Positions 6,612 to 16,202 of a stretch of DNA of 64,000 bases are shown here, piece after piece (position 1 is the stretch's first letter; each line of letters begins with the position of its first letter). The notes beneath the pieces are model-generated. The model was given only the letters and a program-made list of their open reading frames with translations, was not told where the DNA came from and searched no databases. The translations under genes were made by a program, and so were the position numbers. The DNA is from an uncultured Aquimarina sp. (lineage in GTDB: Bacteria; Bacteroidota; Bacteroidia; Flavobacteriales; Flavobacteriaceae): NCBI GenBank assembly GCA_947503135.1, contig CANNCQ010000003.1:62001-126000 (forward strand), in the 5' to 3' direction.

Positions 6612-7292
6612 CTAATTAAAATTCTCTAAAATAGTGTAAACAATAGAAATTCTCGTTGCTAAATCTTTATCCTTCACTTTGAAAAAAGCTCTTTCTAATT
6701 TCTTTAAAACATTATCTGAAGTAAACCAATCTTCTATGCTTTTACAAAGGGTATTATCAATACCATTTAAGGTTGAATCAACTATAAAATTGACTAAATG
6801 GAGAGAATTTGAATTCTCTAGAATGGAAAACACATTCTTAGTATTAGTATACTTAAATGCCAAATTGATTGTGTCTACTAATCGGTCAAAATTATAACTA
6901 GTTTCCTCAATTGTATTTACTAATAAATTTGTTATAAAATTTTCTATCGCCTCAACCTCACTTAATGGCCAAGTTTCCCATTCTGAATAGTTTAGTTTTT
7001 CAAAAATTATGAAGTCACTCAATAAGTCATTTTCAGAGCAATATATTAACTCCAAAATCCTAGGTAAAAAATGCTTATAATCCTCAATATCTCCATAAGT
7101 AGTTACCGCAGATCTCATAAAATGTCCTAGTTCATTTTCTGTTAATTGACTTAATGGTTTTGAAAGTAACAAACGAATTTCTTCATTTGAAACACAGCAT
7201 TCACAACTCCTTTTCCTTAAATTTCCTTCAACTACATATTTACTAAATACAACATATAAAATATCCTTAGTTGATTCAAACTTTGTCTTCAT
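6612..7292 (-). CDS. Unknown 226-aa protein with CECC motif
   Basis: I do not recognise the family. The protein starts MKTKFESTKDILYVVFSKYV and has a Cys cluster RSCECC near residue 30 that could bind metal. It then has a polar region with a conserved-looking stretch GHFMRSAVTTYGDIEDYKHF (about residues 76-95), and the rest is predicted helical. No signal peptide or membrane helix. It shares operator 4 with the divergent HD/WYL genes and is followed directly by operator 3, so it is part of the RNA-repair regulon. The -7-like box (ATTG at 7297-7300) is so near the ATG that the mRNA would be nearly leaderless. Confidence 0.7.
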   Translation of the reverse strand: MKTKFESTKDILYVVFSKYVVEGNLRKRSCECCVSNEEIRLLLSKPLSQLTENELGHFMRSAVTTYGDIEDYKHFLPRILELIYCSENDLLSDFIIFEKLNYSEWETWPLSEVEAIENFITNLLVNTIEETSYNFDRLVDTINLAFKYTNTKNVFSILENSNSLHLVNFIVDSTLNGIDNTLCKSIEDWFTSDNVLKKLERAFFKVKDKDLATRISIVYTILENFN

Positions 7293-7313
7293 ACTTCAAT
7301 AATCCAACCTATC

Positions 7314-7332
7314 TACGCAATTATTTAACGTA
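7314..7332. promoter_or_regulatory. WYL-type operator 4, divergent
   Basis: Imperfect copy TACGCAA-TTATT-TAACGTA between divergent genes. Leftward, ATTG lies 17 bases from the near TTG. Rightward, TTTA within TATCTTTA (7346-7349) lies 17 bases from the equivalent TAA. One operator with mirror-image promoters would serve both the CECC gene and the HD/WYL pair, and so autoregulate the WYL gene. Confidence 0.65.
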
Positions 7333-7366
7333 GTAAATAATTATCTTTATTCTAAATTAGAATCTA

Positions 7367-7977
7367 ATGGATTTAAAGGAGCGATTTTACACCCTACTAA
7401 ATAAATATACTTCCGAAGAGGAAACCTCAAATTTATGGAATCAAGTATACCTAGCTTATACTCAAAGTCATCGAAAATATCACAATCTAAATCATTTAAA
7501 AGAGTTGTTTACATATTATGACTTACATCAGAGTGCAATTCAAAATAATGTAGCTGTTAGCTTTGCTATCTTTTATCATGATCTTGCTTATGAAGTTTTG
7601 AAAAATGATAACGAAGAAAAAAGTGTTACAAAAGCATTGCTAGTTCTTCAACAAATCAATTTCCCACCAAAGGAATTACAAATCGTAGAAGACTTAATTA
7701 TTTGTACTAAAAGCCACACCAGTCTTACTCTAGACCAAGGTTTCATGATTGACTTTGACTTAGCCATTTTAGGTCAAACTGATACTACTTATAATATATA
7801 CTCAGCAAATAAGAGCCGAATACAAAATAATTCCTACTATCATTTATAAACAAGGTCGTAAAAAGGTACTCCAGCATTTTTTAGATAAAGAAAATATTTT
7901 TCAGACCTCAACTTTTAAATCTCAATTCGAAAAAAAAAGCTAGAATTAATCTAACTAAAGAACTCGAACAATTGTAA
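7367..7977 (+). pseudogene. HD-superfamily metal-dependent phosphohydrolase with two frameshifts
   Basis: The first 160 codons match the small predicted HD phosphohydrolases: RKYHNLNHL supplies the early His, FYHDLAYE is the HD motif, and LIICTKSHT and FDLAILG follow. The frame then breaks in the TA repeat at about 7790-7803. The expected continuation, QQIRAEYKIIPTIIYKQGRK, appears in the next frame. A second break in a 9-A run (7930-7938) is needed to reach KARINLTKELEQL and the TAA at 7977, one base before the WYL start. The joined product would be about 203 residues, normal for the family. Both breaks are at slippage-prone repeats, so sequencing error and true decay are both possible. Confidence 0.75.
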
Positions 7978-7978
7978 T

Positions 7979-9019
7979 ATGGCAATAAATAAAAATGCAT
8001 TAATAAGGTATAAAACTATTGATAAGTGTTTACAAAATCATTATCGACAATGGACATTGGATGATTTAATAGAAGCTTGCTCTGACTCATTAAACGAATA
8101 TGAAGGACGTGAAATAAATGTAAGTAAGAGAACTATCCAATTGGATATTCAAATGATGCGTAGTGATAAACTAGGATATAATGCTCCTATTGAAGTATAT
8201 CAAAGGAAATATTATAAATATGCTGAAGAAGATTTTTCTATAACAGATATTCCTATTACAGAAACAGACATGAGTGTTTTATCTGAAACTGTAGAAATGC
8301 TAAAGCAATTCAAAGACTTCTCACTATTTTCAGAATTAGGAGGAATTATTCAAAGACTAGAAGACAAAGTATATACCGAGAGAACAAAGCAGTCATCTAT
8401 CATTCATTTAGACAAAAATGAAAACCTAAAAGGTTTAGAACATTTAGATACCTTATATCAAGCCATCCTAAAAAAGATAGTTCTGAAAATAACCTATAAA
8501 TCTTTTAAAGCTAGACAAGCTAATGTAATGACTTTTCACCCCTTCATTCTAAAAGAATTTAATAATCGATGGTTTTTAGTAGGTAAACCAAATTCTAAAT
8601 CTAAACAACCAGTAGTTACTTTAGCTTTAGATCGAATTATAGCTTTAGATTATGATACCTCAATTGAATATGTAAATCATAATTTTGATGGTGATATTTA
8701 CTACGAAAATACCATTGGTGTTACGGTAATGGATAATCATAGTTTACAAGATATCGTAATGAAAATTGATCGAAAAAATGCCCCTTATGTGATTACTAAA
8801 CCTTTCCATCATTCACAAAAGGTTATCGAAACATTAGAGGATGGAAGTATTGTATTTAGTATCAAAGTACATCTCAATTTCGAATTAGAACGCCTAATTA
8901 TGGGTTTTGGAGAAACATTAGAAGTTTTAAAACCTAGACATCTTAGAAAAAGAATTAAGAATAAGTTTGAAATGGGGAGTAAACTATATTTTAAAAACAA
9001 CAACTCCCGTAATCATTAA
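7979..9019 (+). CDS. WYL-domain transcriptional regulator
   Basis: 346 residues: an N-terminal winged helix-turn-helix (about 5-75, including INVSKRTIQLDIQMMRSDK), a linker, a WYL domain (about 150-235; KIVLKITYKSFKA, then FNNRWFLVGKPNSK, the ligand-binding core) and a C-terminal WCX-type extension. WYL regulators often sense nucleic-acid or nucleotide ligands and control stress and defence genes, so this one is a good candidate to read RNA damage and act at the four TACGCAA palindromes. It is co-transcribed with the HD gene, one base downstream. Activator or repressor role cannot be told from sequence. Confidence 0.88.
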   Translation: MAINKNALIRYKTIDKCLQNHYRQWTLDDLIEACSDSLNEYEGREINVSKRTIQLDIQMMRSDKLGYNAPIEVYQRKYYKYAEEDFSITDIPITETDMSVLSETVEMLKQFKDFSLFSELGGIIQRLEDKVYTERTKQSSIIHLDKNENLKGLEHLDTLYQAILKKIVLKITYKSFKARQANVMTFHPFILKEFNNRWFLVGKPNSKSKQPVVTLALDRIIALDYDTSIEYVNHNFDGDIYYENTIGVTVMDNHSLQDIVMKIDRKNAPYVITKPFHHSQKVIETLEDGSIVFSIKVHLNFELERLIMGFGETLEVLKPRHLRKRIKNKFEMGSKLYFKNNNSRNH

Positions 9020-9035
9020 TGATTCGGGAGTGTTT
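9002..9035 (+). terminator. Terminator between the WYL gene and tmRNA
   Basis: ACTCCCG/CGGGAGT stem extended by AATCAT/ATGATT, then GTTTTG. It overlaps the end of the WYL gene and separates it from the convergent tmRNA gene. Confidence 0.8.
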
Positions 9036-9037
9036 TG

Positions 9038-9431
9038 TGGAGTCGGAGGGATTCGAACCCTCGTCCAAACAAGCAATTAACCTGCTTTCTACACGCTTAG
9101 TTTTTGGTTAAATTTTCGAGAATTTGCCGGTCAAAAACAACCAACGCATTCCTTATTCTTAATTAATCTCGAAAGTACATCAAGAACCTGTACAGTCTTA
9201 GCTTACTTTTACGAAACTCAATACCAAACGCCGTAAACCAAGGCTGTTGAAGAGTTTCCTGCTTGTCTACCTAGTAGACCGAGGCTTAATCCTACTATAA
9301 TTCGGATTATGCAGCTAGGGCGTAGTTATTCTCGCCGTTTAAAAAAGTGATACAGATATTTACGAGCATTAACATCTTAGCTCGGCGTGCTTACAAATCA
9401 ATTCGACTCGCTGTCAAAACCAGTCGACCCC
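9038..9431 (-). ncRNA. ssrA: tmRNA
   Basis: The 5' end GGGGTCGACTGGTTTTGACA and the 3' end with GGGTTCGAATCCCTCCGACTCCA form the tRNA-Ala-like domain. The tag reading frame GGCGAGAATAACTACGCC... encodes GENNYALAA followed by TAA, typical for Flavobacteriia. tmRNA frees ribosomes stalled on broken mRNAs, so its place beside the RNA-repair island is of interest. It is nevertheless a core gene, and the adjacency may mark an island insertion point. Confidence 0.97.
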
Positions 9432-9537
9432 ATTGTATTACAACAAACAAAAATGAATTTTAATTGTTATAAGGCTACAAATATAATTGTAATATATTTG
9501 TAGTTGCTAATTTTAAACAAATTTTATACCAAAAGTA

Positions 9538-10758
9538 TTGAAGTTTGCCCTTTTAAAAGAAAGAAAGTTAACTGGTGATAAACGCGTATTGTTTTCGCCA
9601 ACACAACTTGCCGATATTATAAAAAAATACCCGCAGCACAAATTTGTTGTAGAGTCCTCCCCTACTCGATGTTTTTCTGACAAAAGCTATCTTGACTTAG
9701 GTATTGAAGTAGTCTCAAACATTTCTGATTGTGAGGTTTTACTAGGCATTAAAGAGGTTCCTGTAAATGATTTAATTTCGGGTAAAACTTATTTTTTCTT
9801 TTCTCACACTACCAAAAAACAACTTCATAATAAAAATTATCTTCAGGAGTTAAAGAATAAAAAAATCACTTTTTTTGATTACGAAAACTTTACCGATTCC
9901 AATAACCGAAGACTGGTTGCTTTTGGCAAAAATGCAGGTCAAATAGGTGCGTATCATGCTATTCGAACTTACGGATTAAAACACCAGCTTTTTAAACTTC
10001 CCAACCCATATCAGTGCGATACTTTGGAAGAACTTATTTTTTTTGCTTCTAACGTAAGTTTACCTCCTATTAAAATAGTAACTACTGGTACTGGGAATGT
10101 TGGTAGAGGTATTGACGATTTTTTTAACCGTATTGGAATAAATAAAATTAGCCCCGTTGATTTTTTAAACACCAATTATTCTAAAGCTACGTATACCCAA
10201 CTTAGTAAAAAGGACTATTTAGTACACAAGGAAGGCAAAAGGTTTACTATTGAGGATTTCAACCTCGCCCCAAACACCTATAAAAGCGACTTTTTAAAAT
10301 ACGCAATGCAAGCTGAACTATTTGTAGCTGGACATTATTACCATAAAGGTATGCCCCTGTTTTTTGAACGTAACAACATAAATTCTCCCGATTTTAAAAT
10401 AAATACTATAGCCGACATTTCTTGTGATATAAATACCCCAATACCAACTTGTATAAGAGTATCTACCCCTGAAAACCCTATTTATGGGTATCATAAAGAA
10501 AAAGGTACAGAAAGTGATTTCTTGAAAAAAGAAAGTATTGCCGTTGTTGCAGTAGACAACTTGCCTTGCGAATTACCCAAAACATCTAGTATTGCTTTTG
10601 GAAATCAATTTATAGCAAATATACTTCCCTATATAACTAAAGATTTAAATCACCCAATACTTAAAAAAGCATGTGTATTTAACAAAGGGGTTTTTACTAA
10701 AAAATATAATTATTTAAACGATTTTTTGGTAAATGAAAAATTTGAATTAACTGAATAA
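9538..10758 (+). CDS. Alanine dehydrogenase/saccharopine dehydrogenase-like oxidoreductase
   Basis: 406 residues, starting at TTG. The N-terminus [19 protein letters not shown] resembles the AlaDH/PNT N-terminal domain (as in lysine-ketoglutarate reductase and alanine dehydrogenase), with an NAD-binding region around [19 protein letters not shown] (about 180-200). The family oxidises or forms amino acids with NAD(P)H. Substrate not assignable: the chain lacks the full saccharopine reductase fusion. It stands alone between tmRNA and pyrF and is probably co-transcribed with pyrF across about 40 bases. Confidence 0.78.
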   Translation: MKFALLKERKLTGDKRVLFSPTQLADIIKKYPQHKFVVESSPTRCFSDKSYLDLGIEVVSNISDCEVLLGIKEVPVNDLISGKTYFFFSHTTKKQLHNKNYLQELKNKKITFFDYENFTDSNNRRLVAFGKNAGQIGAYHAIRTYGLKHQLFKLPNPYQCDTLEELIFFASNVSLPPIKIVTTGTGNVGRGIDDFFNRIGINKISPVDFLNTNYSKATYTQLSKKDYLVHKEGKRFTIEDFNLAPNTYKSDFLKYAMQAELFVAGHYYHKGMPLFFERNNINSPDFKINTIADISCDINTPIPTCIRVSTPENPIYGYHKEKGTESDFLKKESIAVVAVDNLPCELPKTSSIAFGNQFIANILPYITKDLNHPILKKACVFNKGVFTKKYNYLNDFLVNEKFELTE

Positions 10759-10799
10759 GCAATATCAAAAGGTTTTATATTTGCCAAAATTTTACTTTA

Positions 10800-11609
10800 A
10801 TGACTACTGAAAAACTTGTTGCTGAAATTAAACGAAAAAAATCATTCCTTTGCATTGGTTTAGACGTGGATTTAAATAAAATTCCTGCTCATTTACTACA
10901 AACGGAAGACCCTATTTTTGAATTCAATAAGGCAATTATTGATGCCACACATCATTTGGCTGTAAGTTACAAACCTAACACCGCTTTTTATGAAGCCTAT
11001 GGTATTAAAGGCTGGAAATCTTTAGAAAAAACAATACATTACATTAATAAAAATTACCCCGAAATTTTTACTATTGCCGACGCTAAACGTGGTGACATCG
11101 GAAATACTTCAACGATGTATGCTAAAGCTTTTTTAGAAGACTTAGCTTTTGACTCCGTTACCGTAGCTCCGTATATGGGTAAAGATTCTGTAGAGCCTTT
11201 TTTAGCTTTTAAAAACAAACACACCATTATGCTGGCGTTAACCTCTAACCAAGGTGCATTTGATTTTCAAACAAAAAAAATAGACCATAAAGAAGTATAC
11301 AAACATGTTTTAGAAACTTCGAAATCATGGGAAAATTCCGAAAACTTAATGTATGTTGTAGGGGCTACTAAGGCTGAATATTTTACTGAAATTAGAAAAA
11401 TAGTTCCGAATAGTTTTTTATTAGTTCCTGGTGTTGGCGCTCAAGGCGGAAGTTTATCAGAGGTATGCAAATATGGATTAAACGATCAAATTGGTCTTTT
11501 AATTAATTCTTCACGAGGAATTATTTACGCTAGTAACGGAACTGATTTTGCTGAAAAGGCTACTATTGCTGCTGAAAAACTTCAGCAAGAAATGACTGCC
11601 TTTATTTAA
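10800..11609 (+). CDS. pyrF: Orotidine 5'-phosphate decarboxylase
   Basis: Converts OMP to UMP, the last step of pyrimidine synthesis. 269 residues, the length of the longer (type 2) bacterial form. [14 protein letters not shown] opens the barrel; [18 protein letters not shown] carries the catalytic Lys/Asp cluster; [11 protein letters not shown] is the phosphate-binding strand. A short spacer separates it from the dehydrogenase gene upstream; moeA is convergent 12 bases away. Confidence 0.95.
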   Translation: MTTEKLVAEIKRKKSFLCIGLDVDLNKIPAHLLQTEDPIFEFNKAIIDATHHLAVSYKPNTAFYEAYGIKGWKSLEKTIHYINKNYPEIFTIADAKRGDIGNTSTMYAKAFLEDLAFDSVTVAPYMGKDSVEPFLAFKNKHTIMLALTSNQGAFDFQTKKIDHKEVYKHVLETSKSWENSENLMYVVGATKAEYFTEIRKIVPNSFLLVPGVGAQGGSLSEVCKYGLNDQIGLLINSSRGIIYASNGTDFAEKATIAAEKLQQEMTAFI

Positions 11610-11621
11610 CAATAACTATCC

Positions 11622-12794
11622 TTAAGGTAACAAAATCACTTCGACAGATTCGTTTTCGTTAATTTTTGTACTAAACTCAGGCACAAAAACATAAGCGTTG
11701 GCTTCTATAAATCCAGAAATCATTGCTGAACTTTGCTGAGAAAGCACGCTAACACTATGCCCTTTTACTACTGCTTTTAAAAACTGTGCTCGTATTCCTT
11801 TTACGGTATAATCATGACTCAGTTTTCTGTTAACTCTAGGTAAGTGTGGTTTTTCAATACCGGAATAATAGCGAAGCATAGGCAATGCATACATATAAAA
11901 ACAGGTGAGTGCTGAAGCTGGGTTGCCTGGTAAGGCAAAAATAAAACAAGCTGCTCTTTTTCCGAAAAACAGTGGCTTTCCTGGTTTCTGTTTAATTTTA
12001 TAAAAAATTTCTTCTGTACCTATTTCTTTTAGTGACTTCCCTACATAATCGTAATCGCCAACAGATATCCCTCCGCTAACTAAAACGAAGTTATGGTTTT
12101 TTGTAACTTCATCTAAAAGCGATTTAGTCTGTTGAAAATCGTCTGTTACTTTATATATTTCATAATCAATTACTCCTTCCTGTTTTAGAGTGTTTGCTAA
12201 CAAAACAGAGTTGCTTTCATAAATTTTTCCGTGAGTTAAAGGCGCCCCTGGTTGCACTAATTCACTTCCCGTAACGACAATAGCTACTTTTGGTTTAGGA
12301 AATACTTTTACCATTGTAACTCCCAAACTAGTTAAATAACTAATAACCGAGGGTGACACTATTGTCTTTTTAGAGACAGCCAAGCTACCTTTAGTAATTT
12401 GTTCGGCTTGTGCCCTAATATTTTGTTGTGGCTTAGGTTGCTCTTCCAAAAGCAACGTACTATTTGTTACTGATGTTTTTTCTTGCATAATAACAGCATT
12501 GGCTGTTGGGGGCACTGCTGCTCCTGTAAAAATACGCACCGCTTCTCCTTGTTTTAAAGAAACTACATGTGCGTCACCTGCTTTTACCTCTCCTACAATA
12601 GTATATTCTAAACTGTCGTGAAACTTAATAGCATAACCATCCATCGCCGATTGAGCAAATGGTGGCATATCAATTGCCGAAAGTACTTCCTCCGCCAATA
12701 CATATCCTAAACTATTTTCTACAGAAATAGAAATTGGTGTTCCTTTATAAAAAAATGAGTTTACTTTTAAAATTGCATCTTCAACTGAAATCAT
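11622..12794 (-). CDS. moeA: Molybdopterin molybdenumtransferase
   Basis: Inserts molybdate into adenylylated molybdopterin. 390 residues: MoeA N-terminal domain (AIDMPPFAQSAMDGYAIKF, with the DGYA motif), a MoCF domain (VVTGSELVQPG; LVSGGISVGDYDYV) and a C-terminal barrel (ISGFIEANAYVFVPE). Its presence implies molybdoenzymes in this organism, such as a nitrate reductase, although no such enzyme is in the window. No other moa or moe genes adjoin it. Confidence 0.95.
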   Translation of the reverse strand: MISVEDAILKVNSFFYKGTPISISVENSLGYVLAEEVLSAIDMPPFAQSAMDGYAIKFHDSLEYTIVGEVKAGDAHVVSLKQGEAVRIFTGAAVPPTANAVIMQEKTSVTNSTLLLEEQPKPQQNIRAQAEQITKGSLAVSKKTIVSPSVISYLTSLGVTMVKVFPKPKVAIVVTGSELVQPGAPLTHGKIYESNSVLLANTLKQEGVIDYEIYKVTDDFQQTKSLLDEVTKNHNFVLVSGGISVGDYDYVGKSLKEIGTEEIFYKIKQKPGKPLFFGKRAACFIFALPGNPASALTCFYMYALPMLRYYSGIEKPHLPRVNRKLSHDYTVKGIRAQFLKAVVKGHSVSVLSQQSSAMISGFIEANAYVFVPEFSTKINENESVEVILLP

Positions 12795-12812
12795 AAGGAT
12801 AGATTTAAAACA

Positions 12813-12842
12813 AAAACAACTACGAAAATCGTAGTTGTTTTT
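12813..12842 (-). terminator. Terminator after the coiled-coil gene
   Basis: Stem AAACAACTACGA/TCGTAGTTGTTT with a short A-rich loop, flanked by A and T runs. It sits between the end of the 12867 gene and moeA on the same strand. Confidence 0.8.
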
Positions 12843-12866
12843 AAAATATAAATTTAATAAAAGATA

Positions 12867-13697
12867 TTACCAGTTATTAGCGCACTTTGAAAAAGATTGG
12901 TTGAACTTTTCAACGATCTCATTTAATTTATCTGTGTAATATAACTTTGTTTCACTTAACGTTTCTTTTTCCAAAGCATCTACCGTTTTTGTAAATGAAA
13001 CGCGTGAGATACTCAATGCTTCTGTACAACCAATACTTGTAGCTAGTTTTTCGTAGCTTCTTTGAATTTCTGTTAAAGCAACTTCAGCATTAACTTTTAT
13101 TCTTTTTTGCTGTACTAATTCATTGGCTCTTTGTTGCTTTAATGCTGCAACTTGCTTTTGCTGATCTGCAATTTGTTTTTGTAATAAACGTTGTTGTTCT
13201 AACAATTCCTTTTGCTTAGCTAGCAAATCTTCTTGTTGTGCATTCAAATCGTTATCGTAATCTTCATTCTCATAATTAGACTCGTTGTAGTCTTCATTAC
13301 CTGCATTTTGTCTCGCTTCAATATCATTTACAGGTATGTTTGTACACTTTGAAAGTGCGTCAATCATTAACTTTGCTTTTTCGCGGGAACGCTTTGCAAA
13401 AAACCGAGCGCGTTCGTACGTATTTTCCACTTGAGCTCTATCACAAGCCTCAAAACCTTGATAAGCCAATTCTGAAACTTGAGAGCATCCGCAATTTGCT
13501 GTAATTTCTTCAACTTCGGTGAAAGCTTCCATTGCTTTTTCCGTCCACTCTTTAATATGTTCTGTATTATTTCCTTCGTAAGCTTTATTTGTATTTGACA
13601 CAGCGTAATTTGCAGAACTAAAAGCAGTATCGCATTTTTGTGCATATGTTTGTATCGAAAGAAAAATAACTACTGAAAGACAAAATAAGTTTTTCAT
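12867..13697 (-). CDS. Secreted coiled-coil protein, unknown function
   Basis: 276 residues with a clear signal peptide (MKNLFCLSVVIFLSIQTYAQ). The N-terminal half has scattered Cys (KCDTAF, NCGCSQ, FEACD, KCTNI), probably disulfide-bonded. The middle is acidic and Asn/Tyr-rich, then a Gln/Lys coiled coil (about 150-205), and a tail ending CANNW. Such proteins are common and uncharacterised in Flavobacteriia. It has its own terminator and no linked partner. Confidence 0.75.
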   Translation of the reverse strand: MKNLFCLSVVIFLSIQTYAQKCDTAFSSANYAVSNTNKAYEGNNTEHIKEWTEKAMEAFTEVEEITANCGCSQVSELAYQGFEACDRAQVENTYERARFFAKRSREKAKLMIDALSKCTNIPVNDIEARQNAGNEDYNESNYENEDYDNDLNAQQEDLLAKQKELLEQQRLLQKQIADQQKQVAALKQQRANELVQQKRIKVNAEVALTEIQRSYEKLATSIGCTEALSISRVSFTKTVDALEKETLSETKLYYTDKLNEIVEKFNQSFSKCANNW

Positions 13698-13855
13698 AAA
13701 AATTGGTTTGGGTTCTATATAAAATTATAATGTGCAATTTATCGTGAAATATAGCATTTAATCTAAATCTATCAAAAGCTTGACCAAACTAAGTTTGAAA
13801 AAGAAATTAATAATTGTTTATATTTATTACCTATAAGTATTTAATTTGAAAATAA

Positions 13856-14365
13856 ATGAAGTCTTCTATAATCTCAGCTATAAATCAAAATTTAAACCAA
13901 GCTATTTCTCTTTTAAATACTATTGAAAACAGCTCATATACAAATACTACAGTTGGTCCTTATCATTCAAGTATTGGTTCGCATTTACGCCATACGCTTG
14001 ATTTTTTTCAATGTATTATCGATGGTTTAGATGCCAATGAAATAAATCTTACCCAACGCAAAAGGGATGAAACTATAGCGAATGACAAAGACATAGCCAT
14101 TTCTAAAATTCGAGAAATTCAAGAAACCTTTGTACATTTTACAGACATTAATACCGATTATATCATACATGTAACCGATGATTTAGGGCAGGGAGAAGTA
14201 ACGGTTAGCTATACCTTGGAAAGCATAATGGCTTTTGCTCACAGCCATGCCATACATCATTTTGCAACTATAGGCTACCTTTTACATCAGCTAAATATTC
14301 AACACACCGTAAAAGGATTTGGGTACAACCCTACCACACCAATTGAGCAACGTAAAGGCATATAA
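13856..14365 (+). CDS. DinB-like four-helix protein
   Basis: 169 residues. His residues in the pattern GSHLRHTLDF (about 42-51) and AFAHSHAIHHFATIGYLL (about 130-147) fit the metal-binding DinB/YfiT fold. Members act as thiol-dependent transferases or hydrolases, but the substrate here is unknown. It runs about 35 bases ahead of pabB and may share its transcript. Confidence 0.75.
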   Translation: MKSSIISAINQNLNQAISLLNTIENSSYTNTTVGPYHSSIGSHLRHTLDFFQCIIDGLDANEINLTQRKRDETIANDKDIAISKIREIQETFVHFTDINTDYIIHVTDDLGQGEVTVSYTLESIMAFAHSHAIHHFATIGYLLHQLNIQHTVKGFGYNPTTPIEQRKGI

Positions 14366-14399
14366 ATCGGCGTAAAGGCTTTATATTTGCCAAAAAAAA

Positions 14400-15692
14400 G
14401 TGCGTACTTCTAAGTCCTTTTCATTTAACAATCTTTCAAAGCTAAAAGCTCAATTACTATCGTGGGCACAACAGTTCGAAGAGGTAGTATGGTTAGACTC
14501 TAATAGCTACCTAAACAAAACCGCTGGCGAGTACGAAGCTGTTTTAGCTGTAGATGCTTTTACGTTACTAAAAACAGATACTGCTGATGCTTTTGAAAAA
14601 TTAAAAGAATATCAAAACCTTTCTAAGGATTGGCTTTTTGGATACCTAACCTATGACCTTAAAAACGACGTAGAAAAATTAACTTCAACAAACAGTGATG
14701 AACTGAATTTTCCTGATTTATTTTTTTTTCAACCTAAAAAAATAATCCGCTTAATTGGTAGCACTATCTATTTTGATTATTTAAATGTGGTAAGCGATGA
14801 AATCGACGCTGATTTTAACGCACTAACAAACGAGGCGATTTTTGAAGAAACGGCTACTTTCAAAAAAGCTAAAATTGAGCTTAAAATTACTAAAGACACT
14901 TACAAAGAAAAAGTAGGACAAATAAAAAAACACATCGCTAAAGGCGATATATATGAAGCCAATTTTTGTCAAGAATTTTTTGCTAAAAACACAACAATAA
15001 ATCCATTATCTACATATAAAGCTTTAAATGCTATTTCCAAACCGCCAATGGCCAGCTTTTTAAAAGCTGATAATCTTTATGCACTTTGCGCTTCACCAGA
15101 AAGGTACCTGAAAAAAAAAGGAAATTTAATTACTTCACAACCTATTAAAGGAACAGCTAAAAGAGCTAACTCAATAAAGGAAGATGAAATACTTGCCCAA
15201 AATTTGGGAAGCAATTTAAAAGAGCGTTCAGAAAACATTATGATTGTTGACTTGGTTCGAAACGATTTATCAAAAACAGCCCTCAAAGGAAGCGTTAAAG
15301 TGCATGAGCTTTGCAAAGTTTACGCTTTTGAACAAGTACACCAAATGATCTCCACAATTACAAGTAAGGTTAGTAATAGCACCTCACCTGTTGATGTTTT
15401 AAAATCTACTTTTCCTATGGGAAGTATGACGGGGGCTCCTAAAATTTCTGCTATGAAAATTATAGAAAATTTAGAAGCTACCAAAAGGGGCTTGTATAGT
15501 GGAAGCATTGGCTATTTTACTCCCGAGGGTGATTTTGATTTTAATGTGGTAATTCGCAGTATTTTATACAATGAAGAAAAAAAATACATTTCCTTATCTG
15601 TAGGAGGCGCTATTACTAATAAATCTGATATTAACAGTGAATATGAAGAATGCTTACTAAAAGTAAAAGCACTCCGTAAGGTATTAGAATAA
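14400..15692 (+). CDS. pabB: Aminodeoxychorismate synthase component I
   Basis: Turns chorismate into 4-amino-4-deoxychorismate for folate synthesis. 430 residues from GTG. The chorismate-binding C-terminal part shows KGDIYEANFCQEF, SPERYLK, PIKGTAKRA, IMIVDLVRNDLS and FPMGSMTGAPK, all diagnostic. PabB rather than TrpE because no trp genes adjoin and the chain is short. In Flavobacteriia pabB is often followed by tilS; here an unrelated pair follows. Confidence 0.9.
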   Translation: MRTSKSFSFNNLSKLKAQLLSWAQQFEEVVWLDSNSYLNKTAGEYEAVLAVDAFTLLKTDTADAFEKLKEYQNLSKDWLFGYLTYDLKNDVEKLTSTNSDELNFPDLFFFQPKKIIRLIGSTIYFDYLNVVSDEIDADFNALTNEAIFEETATFKKAKIELKITKDTYKEKVGQIKKHIAKGDIYEANFCQEFFAKNTTINPLSTYKALNAISKPPMASFLKADNLYALCASPERYLKKKGNLITSQPIKGTAKRANSIKEDEILAQNLGSNLKERSENIMIVDLVRNDLSKTALKGSVKVHELCKVYAFEQVHQMISTITSKVSNSTSPVDVLKSTFPMGSMTGAPKISAMKIIENLEATKRGLYSGSIGYFTPEGDFDFNVVIRSILYNEEKKYISLSVGGAITNKSDINSEYEECLLKVKALRKVLE

Positions 15693-15737
15693 TTGATTAT
15701 TATCCCTTAAATTTACTTCAATAAATTTCAAAATATC

Positions 15738-16190
15738 ATGAAGTTAGAAGAATTTAAATCCGCCCTTAAAAACCTATCTCAAATAGCTTTTGAACTTCCT
15801 AACGGGCAATTAGTACCTAAACATTTTCATGTTACCGAAGTGGGTAAAGTAACTAAAGATTTTATTGATTGCGGTGGCGTACTACGAAAGGAACGTGTTG
15901 TTAATTTTCAACTTTGGGAAGCTGATGATTACGACCACAGGTTAAATCCTGATAAATTACTAAACATTATTACTATTGCCGAAAATGTACTCCATATTTC
16001 TAATGAAGAAATTGAAGTAGAATATCAAGGAGAAACTATTGGTAAATATGGTTTAGAAATTAAGGGTAACAATTTTTTACTTACCTCAAAAGTTACTGAT
16101 TGTTTAGCTAAAGATAATTGTGGTATTGCTGAACCTGAAAAAACTGAAAACACAGCTAACGCATGTACTCCTGGATCAGGGTGCTGTTAA
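15738..16190 (+). CDS. DUF6428-type protein
   Basis: 150 residues. Matches the small family typified by LPNGQLVPKHFHVTEVGKV near residues 20-40 and FQLWEADDYDHRL near 65. The tail is Cys-rich (NACTPGSGCC), suggesting metal or metalloid binding. In Bacteroidota this family commonly sits between an arsR regulator and an arsenate reductase-like phosphatase, as the following gene is here. Function not established; arsenic or phosphate-stress response is inferred from context. Confidence 0.75.
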   Translation: MKLEEFKSALKNLSQIAFELPNGQLVPKHFHVTEVGKVTKDFIDCGGVLRKERVVNFQLWEADDYDHRLNPDKLLNIITIAENVLHISNEEIEVEYQGETIGKYGLEIKGNNFLLTSKVTDCLAKDNCGIAEPEKTENTANACTPGSGCC

Positions 16191-16202
16191 TCTATTCTTT
16201 TT

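Noticed and set aside
1274-7332. CRISPR-like or transposon repeats from the recurring TACGCAA sequence
   Set aside because: The four copies are single 19-base palindromes at gene starts with promoter-linked spacing, not a repeat-spacer array or terminal repeats of an element.
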